A stretch of DNA of 64,000 nucleotides from Fuerstiella sp041398845 (GTDB taxonomy: Bacteria; Planctomycetota; Planctomycetia; Planctomycetales; Planctomycetaceae). The stretch is taken from assembly GCA_041398845.1 (NCBI GenBank), contig JAWKTZ010000006.1, forward strand, positions 1,488,001 to 1,552,000. Reading direction: 5' to 3'. The translations under genes and the position numbers were made by a program. A model generated the notes under the pieces. It was not told where the DNA came from. It made no database searches and was given only the letters and a program-made list of their open reading frames with translations. Positions 58,301-64,000 of this stretch are shown here, piece by piece. Every line of letters starts with the position of its first letter. Within the stretch, counting starts at the first letter, position 1.

Positions 58301-58461
58301 GTGAGCTGCGAAACACGTTTGAACAACAGCCGGAAGCGGCCACAAAACTGATCCGCACCGGCGACAGCCCACCCGATGACACTTTGCCGGCAGCGGAAGT
58401 CGCCGCATGGACCATCATCGCCAACACGATCATGAACCGTGATGATTTTGTGAGCAAGTGA
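55312..58461 (+). CDS. Planctomycete cytochrome C/DUF1549/LamG/DUF1553 protein, second copy
   Basis: 1049 residues with an N-terminal signal (LFCLLMLLSFRVVNEAAFA). The cytochrome domain has SEHCFACHGRDSGSRKGELRLD and the distal PDVVMPPPDSHKTL. DUF1549 has LARRAALDITGLPPTAELP, RYWLDAARYGDTHGMHVDNY and AGCAVCHDHKYDPI with a second CxxCH. A LamG/concanavalin-like insert (SFWIRTPDELMSTN, GWKISTSTQGALTFELHDGHG) lies between DUF1549 and DUF1553. DUF1553 is seen as LTARVMVNRLWQSVFGTGLVKT, RPSHPELLDWLAVEFVESG and ALVLMNDPQYVECA. It is cotranscribed with the following DUF1501 gene. Confidence 0.93.
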   Translation: MRLFCLLMLLSFRVVNEAAFAADAVPKTIRFNDHIRPILSEHCFACHGRDSGSRKGELRLDVRNEAVDGGAIVPGDAKASALVERITSADPDVVMPPPDSHKTLSPEQKQILIQWINDGAKYQQHWAFIKPVRPDVPQVTSDKAWTSNPIDAFIVHRLNETKLTPNPMADRYTLARRAALDITGLPPTAELPQMFVADTSDNAWETYIDQLLASEHAGEHRARYWLDAARYGDTHGMHVDNYREMWPYRDWVVQAFNSNMPFDRFVIEQIAGDLLPTPTRDQLIATGFSRCNITTSEGGAIPAELDVRYMVDRVETMATVFLGLTAGCAVCHDHKYDPISQREFYQLGAFFNNTTAPAMDGNQKDTPPVVTLPPAELTDEWDALMVERERLRAESIITAADVPRWWKVRSSEITQAMPADELVLNLPLTEDDGALPLPKGARWAPEHPAGQRGMRFDSAGGFTAKLPAMQTSQPLSISFWIRTPDELMSTNVMNHTATTKDKKTIGWKISTSTQGALTFELHDGHGKNIRGLLPGESALIPRAWQHVCVRYSGGQSNSSISILVNGVAGVLRNSTEDLIDDAEVPAAELKIASQMQSAGLSDLRIYQRCLTDAEIQALAQQHSATELLATQQSFEELSPQQRELAELLYRTTVNEKSSQALQAFGRTQTRRDYIYSRSTTTMVMQERETAPRAWVLNRGEYDQPREEVGPWIPAVLDFRTPGFEAADRAGQTRSPGRLELARWLVHPDHPLTARVMVNRLWQSVFGTGLVKTSEDFGVMGDRPSHPELLDWLAVEFVESGWNVNHLLKLLLMSSTYRQSSVVTPEKLAVDADNRYLARGPRLRLDAEVLRDQALAVSGLLKRSLGGPSVKPYQPAGLWKVVAITGSNTRVFEKDTGDALYRRSLYTFWKRTSPPPSMAAFNAPTREQCTVRRERTNTPIQALVLMNDPQYVECARHLAQHTLHVVGDDSSRAAWMLEHALKKPAVDVDVADLVAAVSELRNTFEQQPEAATKLIRTGDSPPDDTLPAAEVAAWTIIANTIMNRDDFVSK

Positions 58462-58531
58462 TATTGGATTGATTGTTTCTCTGCCACCGAGTTCCTGCAA
58501 CAAAGATATCCATTCCAGGAAAGACAGCGTC

Positions 58532-59965
58532 ATGTCTCCGATTTCAGGCTTCATCAATCTCGAAACCCGCCGTCAGTTCTTCGGCACGACCGGCAAGGGA
58601 CTGGGCGCAGTCGCGCTGGCGTCGTTGCTGCAGGAGGCGGCGGCGGATCCAACTGCCGCAAAGACTCATCAGCATTTTCCTGCGAAGGCCAGACGAGTCA
58701 TCTGGCTGTTCATGGCCGGAGCACCCTCGCATCTGGACACCTTCGACTACAAGCCGCAGATGAACGACTGGTTCAACAAAGATCTGCCGGAATCCGTTCG
58801 CCAGGGTCAGCGACTGACCACGATGACGGCGTCGCAGTCTCGGTTTCCGATTGCTCCGTCAATGTTTCGCTTTGATCAATATGGAGACAGCGGCAAGTGG
58901 GTCAGCGAACTGCTGCCTCATATCGGATCCATGTCCGACGAAATCGCCACTGTGCATACCGTGTGGACCGAAGCCATCAACCACGATCCGGCCATCACGT
59001 TTATTCAGACGGGCAACCAGATTCCCGGCCGCCCGACACTCGGAGCATGGATCAGCTACGGACTCGGCAGTCTGAATCGCAACCTGCCGGAATTCATCGT
59101 CCTGAACTGTGAACCGCGCGGCCAGGCATTGTATTCACGATTGTGGGGCAGCGGATTTCTGCCGTCGACTCATTCCGGCGTGGCGTTTCGAGCTCAGGGA
59201 GATCCGGTGCTGTACCTGTCGAATCCGGACGGAGTCGATTCTGCGACTCGACGGCTGATGCTCGACCGACTGCAGGCCATGAACAACCGCATCCACGAAG
59301 AACTGGGCGACCCGGAAACTCAGACACGCATTTCGCAGTACGAAATGGCGTTTCGTATGCAGTCATCCGTGCCGGAACTGGTTGATGTGTCCGGCGAATC
59401 AAAGGCCACTCTGGAAATGTACGGCGAAGATGTGCTGAAGCCCGGCACGTTCGGTCACAATTGTTTGCTAGCCCGGCGGATGGCTGAGCGCGATGTGCGC
59501 TTTATCCAGATTTTCCATCGTGGCTGGGATCATCACAGCGGTCTGCCCACGAACATCCGTCGGCAGACCAAAGAGGTGGATCAACCGGCGTGGGCTCTGG
59601 TTCAGGACCTGAAACAGCGCGGATTACTGGACGACACGCTGGTGATCTGGGGCGGAGAATTTGGCCGCACAATCTATAGTCAGGGCACTCTGACGAAGAC
59701 CAACTACGGTCGCGACCATCATCCCAAATGCTATTCGATGTGGCTGGCCGGAGGCGGCATCAGGGGCGGAACGACGCATGGTGAAACCGATGAATTCGGC
59801 TACAACATTCTACGCGATCCGGTTCACATCCGGGATCTGAACGCCACGATTCTGCATCAGGTCGGCATCGACCATGCTCGCTTCACTGTCAAACACCGAG
59901 GCCTCGACGAACGTCTGACGGGAGTCCAGGAGCTGGCTCGACCGGTCACAGAGATCCTGAGCTGA
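58532..59965 (+). CDS. DUF1501 protein, exported, second copy
   Basis: 477 residues from the ATG at 58532, with AGGAAAG upstream. The N-terminus LETRRQFFGTTGKGLGAVALASLL is a Tat-type twin-Arg signal. DUF1501 motifs are RRVIWLFMAGAPSHLDTFDYK, TVHTVWTEAINHDPAITFIQTG, GRPTLGAWISYGLGSLN, VRFIQIFHRGWDHH, DTLVIWGGEFGRTIYS and RDHHPKCYSMWLAGGGIRGG. It ends with ATILHQVGIDHARFTVKHRGLDERLTG. It is the partner of the preceding cytochrome protein; no enzymatic activity is known. Confidence 0.93.
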   Translation: MSPISGFINLETRRQFFGTTGKGLGAVALASLLQEAAADPTAAKTHQHFPAKARRVIWLFMAGAPSHLDTFDYKPQMNDWFNKDLPESVRQGQRLTTMTASQSRFPIAPSMFRFDQYGDSGKWVSELLPHIGSMSDEIATVHTVWTEAINHDPAITFIQTGNQIPGRPTLGAWISYGLGSLNRNLPEFIVLNCEPRGQALYSRLWGSGFLPSTHSGVAFRAQGDPVLYLSNPDGVDSATRRLMLDRLQAMNNRIHEELGDPETQTRISQYEMAFRMQSSVPELVDVSGESKATLEMYGEDVLKPGTFGHNCLLARRMAERDVRFIQIFHRGWDHHSGLPTNIRRQTKEVDQPAWALVQDLKQRGLLDDTLVIWGGEFGRTIYSQGTLTKTNYGRDHHPKCYSMWLAGGGIRGGTTHGETDEFGYNILRDPVHIRDLNATILHQVGIDHARFTVKHRGLDERLTGVQELARPVTEILS

Positions 59966-60022
59966 CGCATTCGCTGCCGGATGTAATCACGATGCGCTCA
60001 TGCGTGGTCAGAACAGTGTTGA

Positions 60023-60049
60023 TCACGGATGGCATACATTGCGACGGAT
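60023..60049. repeat. Degenerate copy of the CCATCCGTGG-family repeat
   Basis: TCACGGATGGCATACATTGC and following ACGGAT match 34540-34566 at about 22 of 27 positions. It lies 58 bases after the second DUF1501 gene. Confidence 0.6.
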
Positions 60050-60064
60050 TTCAGGGTGTTGGAT

Positions 60065-61546
60065 CTATGGGGCGACTGCGGCTGTCCGCGACGTGGACTG
60101 GTCTTTGCGTGAAACGATCTTCACATCCCACAGATGGAATGACCACGGCAACTGTTTCGCTGAGGACGGAGTGTTCTCAAGATGTCGCACTGTGGCCAGT
60201 TGCTTTCCGTAGGAATTCCACGTGGCAGACATGATGGAACCGGGAACGTCTGCCGTGGCAATTCGCCGGCCACGGATCACATCCCATGCGGTCGTGGAGG
60301 TGAATGTTCGCTGTTCTGAATCGTGCCGGTATCGTGTTCCGGTGGTCCACAACAGCGAACTGCCATCACCGAACGCCATGGTCGTTGTGAAAATTCGCGA
60401 CTTCCCAACCGCAATGGAAAATGTCTTCAGAGTTGCTCCGTCATCCAGTGCGATAACGGCGACTTCCTGGTTGTCCATTGCCACAACCAGTCTGGGAGGA
60501 ATGCTTAACCCCTTCACATTCTGCGAACCCACATCCAGCGCCAATGCGGATGGAAGGCTGAGCAGTTCGGTCTGCCACAGAAGATCGCCGGATGCGACTT
60601 CTGTTTTCGCGACGGTCGGCGTCGTATCGTTGTCATAGATCGGCCGAGAAAAATGAGACCTGACGGAATCGCCGACGGCTACCTCCTGCATTTGTGCAAA
60701 GCGACGTCCTGATGTGGAAATCAGTGACCGGCAGTCGAGCGTGAATTCCAGATCGAGCACCTCGCCGACATGGCGTGGAATGCGGTGCAGTCGTCGAAAA
60801 CGGTTCGGAGGCGGACTGGGATCGTCCGGGCGGTACGGCCAGTCTGCGGTGACCAGGCCGTGGGGTCGATCGGGCAGCGGCCGACCTTCCGCCGTCCACA
60901 GTTCCACTGAACCGTCGATCTTGCCAATGGCAAACAGACAGCCGCCCGGGGCCGCCACAATTCGGCGCGAGCCTGCGTGGCTGTAACGCAGCCCGTTGCG
61001 ATGCCTGCGAATGTGAGCATTCGTGTCCGGCTGAGCGGCTTCTGTGGGAAAGTCATCTTCCACAGTCTGCAGCAGTGTCCCGGTGGCGGCGTTCCAGAAA
61101 CAGACCTGAGTGAACTCGCCCACCGTCGCCACAACCTTGCCATCGCCGGAAATCGCGCCGGCATACAATCGCTCACCGTCCTGTCGGTTCGGGAACGACT
61201 GCACCACGGCGGCGGAAGCGGTGTCGATGAGATTCACGGTGCGGCCCGCGACCAGCATCCGACTTCGCTGACCGAAAGCGATCCCGGCGGACGGCAGATT
61301 GCTGTCGTCCAGTCCTTCGATGGAGCGTCCCCGCATTTCGATTGTGGAATCGGGCCACGGCGAATCCTCTGCCACTTCAACAATGGCCATGGGCGGTTGC
61401 CGGCGCTGCCGTTCCAGGTCCGCCAGCTTTTGCTGATCGGCGTGATAAGCGGCGAAGACCGGAATCAGTTGCCAGATCACACTGGCGACCGACAACAACA
61501 GCCATGTCTTCATCAGAAGTCGAAAGGGAGATGATGGATTTTGCAT
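60065..61546 (-). CDS. Membrane-anchored beta-propeller-like protein of the ABC operon
   Basis: 493 residues. An N-terminal TM helix (LLSVASVIWQLIPVFAAY) anchors it. WD40- or quinoprotein-like blades follow: MLVAGRTVNLIDTASAAVVQSF, YAGAISGDGKVVATVGEFTQVCFWNAATGTLLQTV, FAIGKIDGSVELWTAEGRPL, LEFTLDCRSLISTSG and SFHLWDVKIV. It starts 11 bases after the ABC permease stop and so probably belongs to its operon, perhaps as an extracytoplasmic sensor or assembly partner. I do not recognise a precise family. Confidence 0.75.
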   Translation of the reverse strand: MQNPSSPFRLLMKTWLLLSVASVIWQLIPVFAAYHADQQKLADLERQRRQPPMAIVEVAEDSPWPDSTIEMRGRSIEGLDDSNLPSAGIAFGQRSRMLVAGRTVNLIDTASAAVVQSFPNRQDGERLYAGAISGDGKVVATVGEFTQVCFWNAATGTLLQTVEDDFPTEAAQPDTNAHIRRHRNGLRYSHAGSRRIVAAPGGCLFAIGKIDGSVELWTAEGRPLPDRPHGLVTADWPYRPDDPSPPPNRFRRLHRIPRHVGEVLDLEFTLDCRSLISTSGRRFAQMQEVAVGDSVRSHFSRPIYDNDTTPTVAKTEVASGDLLWQTELLSLPSALALDVGSQNVKGLSIPPRLVVAMDNQEVAVIALDDGATLKTFSIAVGKSRIFTTTMAFGDGSSLLWTTGTRYRHDSEQRTFTSTTAWDVIRGRRIATADVPGSIMSATWNSYGKQLATVRHLENTPSSAKQLPWSFHLWDVKIVSRKDQSTSRTAAVAP

Positions 61547-61557
61547 GCTGATAGCCT

Positions 61558-62964
61558 CTACATCAGATCAATCCGACACCAGCGGCGATACGCCACTTGT
61601 GTCAACAGCAGTCCGACAACCGCACTGGTCACAGCGACCACAGGAATATGCCAGGTCAAGCCCGACGCGTAGCGGCTCACGCCCAGCCACGCCGGTTGCA
61701 GCCCGCCCATAGCTCCGGAAAAGATCATCAGTTTCCAGAACATGGATCCGAACGACGACAGCCAGGCTCCAATGCCAAACATCAGCACATGCAGACCGAT
61801 CAGAAACACCAGGCCGTTGACGATCGCGACCGATCCGGCCCACGTCGGCAGAAATATCAGCAGCAGAACAACCTGCACCAGCAGCCAGACGGCCTGAAGT
61901 CTCAGCATATTACTGATCGCAGCGAGACCATTATCCAGCACCCAGTCCTGTCGAGTCGTCGGGCGCAGAGATTCGTAGCCAAGCCGCGACCAACGCTGAC
62001 TCTGTCCGAACCAGTATGTCCATGCGAACGTCAGAGACAGCATGATCGGCCACGACAACGCCTGAGCAAATCCTGCGGCCGTTGTGATCTGAATGGACGT
62101 GTATTCCCACTGAGAAATCAGCAGTGGCCCGCCTTCCAGAACCAGAATCAGTGCCATCATAAACCGGGGACTGACAGGCCAGTCATTGGCCATCTGCAGC
62201 AGGGCGACTCGCTGCGACCGGGTTTCCGCAGGCTTCGTGGTCCGTTTTTCCAGTCGGCGCGATTCCGTATCGATCAATGACAGGAACACTCGCGGCGTCT
62301 TTTGCAACTGAGCACGATTGCGGCGGCGCACTTCGGCCGCTCGCATGTCCCACACATTCATCGGCATGACGTTGCCGTACGACGGGTCGTCTTCTGTGAG
62401 TGTCGCCAGACGATGAAACAGCAGTACGCCGATGGCAGCTTCCGCCGACAGCAGGCTCCACGCCAGCCCCGGCAATTCACCGGCCATCAACTGCTCCACG
62501 GCCAGACGCAGTGGAGGAATCAGCATCGACAGATACATGCCGATCACAGCCAATCCGGACATCGGACTGCTGTGGGCCGACACATGAAAGAACATCAGGC
62601 AGATAAACAACAGCAGCGACACATAACCAGCGGCTGAGCCACCGGTCATCCCGGCCACCAGCACACCCTGAACAATCGGCAGCAGAAAAAACGACGCAGC
62701 TACGATCAGATGTGGCGGGCGAAATCCCGGCACAAGGCTGGCTTCCGGAGACGCCAGTTGCTGCTTCACGTGAGCACCCACAAACATCATCGGAAATGCC
62801 AGAAAGACGCTGAACATGGCCGCTTCCGGCGGCTGAGTTTTCGCCACGATCCAGAAGATGGCAGGAGGCAGCAGGCTGACGATCCAGAATGTCACCAGCA
62901 CAGCCAGAAGAAGTCGGCGATTCCAATACGTACTCAGCACCTGCAGATACGGGTCAGTTGCCAC
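61558..62964 (-). CDS. ABC transporter permease-like membrane protein
   Basis: 468 residues with many TM helices in two blocks: RLLLAVLVTFWIVSLLPPAIFWIV, FSVFLAFPMMFVGAHV, FFLLPIVQGVLVAGM and YVSLLLFICLMFFHVSA in the first. The second has LQAVWLLVQVVLLLIFLPTW, IVNGLVFLIGLHVLMFGIGAWL and VVAVTSAVVGLLL. A cytosolic basic linker (RRRNRAQLQKTPRVFLSL) joins them. The start overlaps the ATPase stop by 11 bases. It is probably an ABC-2-like exporter subunit; the substrate is unknown. Confidence 0.8.
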   Translation of the reverse strand: MATDPYLQVLSTYWNRRLLLAVLVTFWIVSLLPPAIFWIVAKTQPPEAAMFSVFLAFPMMFVGAHVKQQLASPEASLVPGFRPPHLIVAASFFLLPIVQGVLVAGMTGGSAAGYVSLLLFICLMFFHVSAHSSPMSGLAVIGMYLSMLIPPLRLAVEQLMAGELPGLAWSLLSAEAAIGVLLFHRLATLTEDDPSYGNVMPMNVWDMRAAEVRRRNRAQLQKTPRVFLSLIDTESRRLEKRTTKPAETRSQRVALLQMANDWPVSPRFMMALILVLEGGPLLISQWEYTSIQITTAAGFAQALSWPIMLSLTFAWTYWFGQSQRWSRLGYESLRPTTRQDWVLDNGLAAISNMLRLQAVWLLVQVVLLLIFLPTWAGSVAIVNGLVFLIGLHVLMFGIGAWLSSFGSMFWKLMIFSGAMGGLQPAWLGVSRYASGLTWHIPVVAVTSAVVGLLLTQVAYRRWCRIDLM

Positions 62965-63862
62965 CAGTCACCTCCTCCTGCTGATCATGCAGTTCCAGAA
63001 AAATTTCTTCCAGATTCAGGTCTTCCACTTCCACTTCGGCCTGCCATGTGTCTCGCAGACGATCCGGCAGCTCCGGGTCAAAGTCGGACACACATAACAT
63101 CGCTGTTGACCCGTTGCGGTCGCAGCTCAGAAGTCCCGGCAGTTCGTCAAGCTGTGTCGGAACGGATCCGCTGAACGACAGCCTCAGCCGCTTGACGCTG
63201 TCCTTCAGGTGACTCAGCTCGTTGTCATAAACAATGCGACTGGACTGCAGCACCGCCACATGGTCCGCGACGCGTTCAAGATCGGAAGTGATATGAGTGG
63301 AAAACAGAACCGTGCGTTCTCCGGACAGTGCGATGTCGAGCAATGTTGCCAGAAATTTACGGCGAGCGTCCGGATCAAGACTGGCCACCGGTTCATCGAG
63401 AATCAGCAGATCCGGTTCATGCCCCAGAGCCATCACGATGGACAGCTTCTGCACCTGCCCGGTCGACATGGTGCCGACTCGATCTTCCGTCGGCAGATCC
63501 CATTCGGACATCAGCCGGGCAATCAGCGAATCGTTCCAGCGAGGATAGAAGGCTCGCGTATAGGCAATGATCTGATGCGCCTTCATCCACGGATACAGGC
63601 TGACTTCCTGAGGAACATAAGCCAGCCGGCCTTTCACTGCGGCCGACAGCCTGAGCGCTGGTTCATCAAAGACAGTGATGGTGCCGTTCTGAGGCGTCTG
63701 AAGTCCCAGTGCGCACTTCAGCAGAGTAGTCTTGCCGGCTCCGTTTTTTCCGAGCAGTCCTGTGACGGTGCCTCGCCGCAGACAATAATCCAGACCATCC
63801 AGCACGGTCTTTCTGCCGAACTGTTTGGTCACGTGTTTCATCTGAATCACAGCGTCAGTCAT
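62954..63862 (-). CDS. ABC transporter ATP-binding protein (YtrB-like)
   Basis: 302 residues. Walker A is GKNGAGKTTLLKC (38-50). The Q-loop region is AYVPQEVSLYPWM, the signature is MSTGQVQKLS (a variant of LSGGQ), Walker B is LLILDEPVASLD and the H-loop is FSTHITSDLERVADHV. A C-terminal extension (LSFSGSVPTQLDELPG) is typical of the ABC ATPases that accompany GntR regulators. The start overlaps the regulator stop by 8 bases. It would energise the permease encoded downstream. Confidence 0.93.
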   Translation of the reverse strand: MTDAVIQMKHVTKQFGRKTVLDGLDYCLRRGTVTGLLGKNGAGKTTLLKCALGLQTPQNGTITVFDEPALRLSAAVKGRLAYVPQEVSLYPWMKAHQIIAYTRAFYPRWNDSLIARLMSEWDLPTEDRVGTMSTGQVQKLSIVMALGHEPDLLILDEPVASLDPDARRKFLATLLDIALSGERTVLFSTHITSDLERVADHVAVLQSSRIVYDNELSHLKDSVKRLRLSFSGSVPTQLDELPGLLSCDRNGSTAMLCVSDFDPELPDRLRDTWQAEVEVEDLNLEEIFLELHDQQEEVTGGN

Positions 63863-64000
63863 TCTTCAGATCCTTCAACAGAGGTTTCAAAGCGGCCAGT
63901 ACCTGTTCACAAGTCAGGTTCAACTGATAGGCTTCGGCGGCCACCTGTTCGAGCAACGGTTTCAGCGACTGCTGCCGCTGTCTGACGTTGGGCTGAGCAT
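63855..64000 (-). CDS. C-terminal end of a GntR-family regulator, continues beyond window
   Basis: The minus strand ends with AQPNVRQRQQSLKPLLEQVAAEA, then YQLNLTCEQVLAALKPLLKDL and stop at 63857-63855. This helical tail is what follows the winged helix in small YtrA-subfamily GntR repressors encoded ahead of ABC operons. The DNA-binding part lies outside the window. It overlaps the ATPase start by 8 bases, so it is the first visible gene of the operon it probably controls. Confidence 0.7.
   Translation of the reverse strand, partial: AQPNVRQRQQSLKPLLEQVAAEAYQLNLTCEQVLAALKPLLKDLKND

Noticed and set aside
56872..58557. 561-codon minus-strand reading frame
   Set aside because: Antisense to the DUF1553 part of the second cytochrome protein; no motif and shadow composition.

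Overview
The window is bacterial and reads as a planctomycete chromosome. The evidence is a formylglycine sulfatase, two gene pairs combining a Planctomycete cytochrome-C/DUF1549/DUF1553 protein with a DUF1501 protein, a surface protein with a LEPR-XLL-like N-terminus, an ECF sigma factor next to a Ser/Thr kinase with TPRs, an HTTM membrane protein, and MoxR/DUF58/BatA/VWA operons. Coding density is high and the base composition is moderately GC-rich. No phage, CRISPR array, rRNA or complete insertion sequence was seen; there is one tRNA (Phe).

Layout. 1-1460 (-): edge-truncated, unrecognised large protein starting at a TTG. 1925-5768: secreted sulfatase (-), tRNA-Phe (+) and PhoD phosphatase (-). 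6075-13024 (+): intact MoxR, DUF58, BatA-like and VWA/amidotransferase-like operon, followed by a cytochrome P450 (13208-14767). 14819-20532 (-): GH43/130-like secreted protein, ROK kinase, two DUF21/CBS membrane proteins, and a phosphoesterase-like lipoprotein with three CxxCH motifs. 20620-25238 (-): a second MoxR/DUF58/BatA/VWA/coiled-coil/DUF4159 locus that appears heavily deleted, so neighbouring genes are fused or broken. 25425-32352 (+): ECF sigma factor and a 2073-aa FecR/VIT membrane protein.

32357-39087 (-): PBP2, a DUF1501 plus Planctomycete-cytochrome pair flanked by near-identical inverted 29-nt repeats, and a small membrane protein that may be MreD-like. 39126-39224 is a near-perfect 36-nt palindrome of REP type. 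39464-41667 (+): small membrane-anchored protein and HTTM protein. 41677-47644: NHL-repeat protein (-), lipoprotein (+), serine hydrolase, TrmN6-like methyltransferase and xylulokinase (all -). 47742-50915 (-): giant LEPR-XLL/Calx-beta/PKD/RTX surface protein. 51320-55038 (+): ECF sigma and Ser/Thr kinase pair. 55312-59965 (+): second cytochrome/DUF1501 pair. 60065-64000 (-): GntR regulator (partial), ABC ATPase, ABC permease and a beta-propeller-like protein in a tightly packed operon.

The most unusual features are the compressed second MoxR/BatA locus with its intact counterpart 8 kb away, the inverted-repeat-flanked cytochrome/DUF1501 cassette next to PBP2, the sigma/FecR-VIT pair that looks like a membrane-tethered anti-sigma system, and several palindromic repeats, one of them inserted in frame within a gene. 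All family calls come from reading motifs by eye; no database search was possible.
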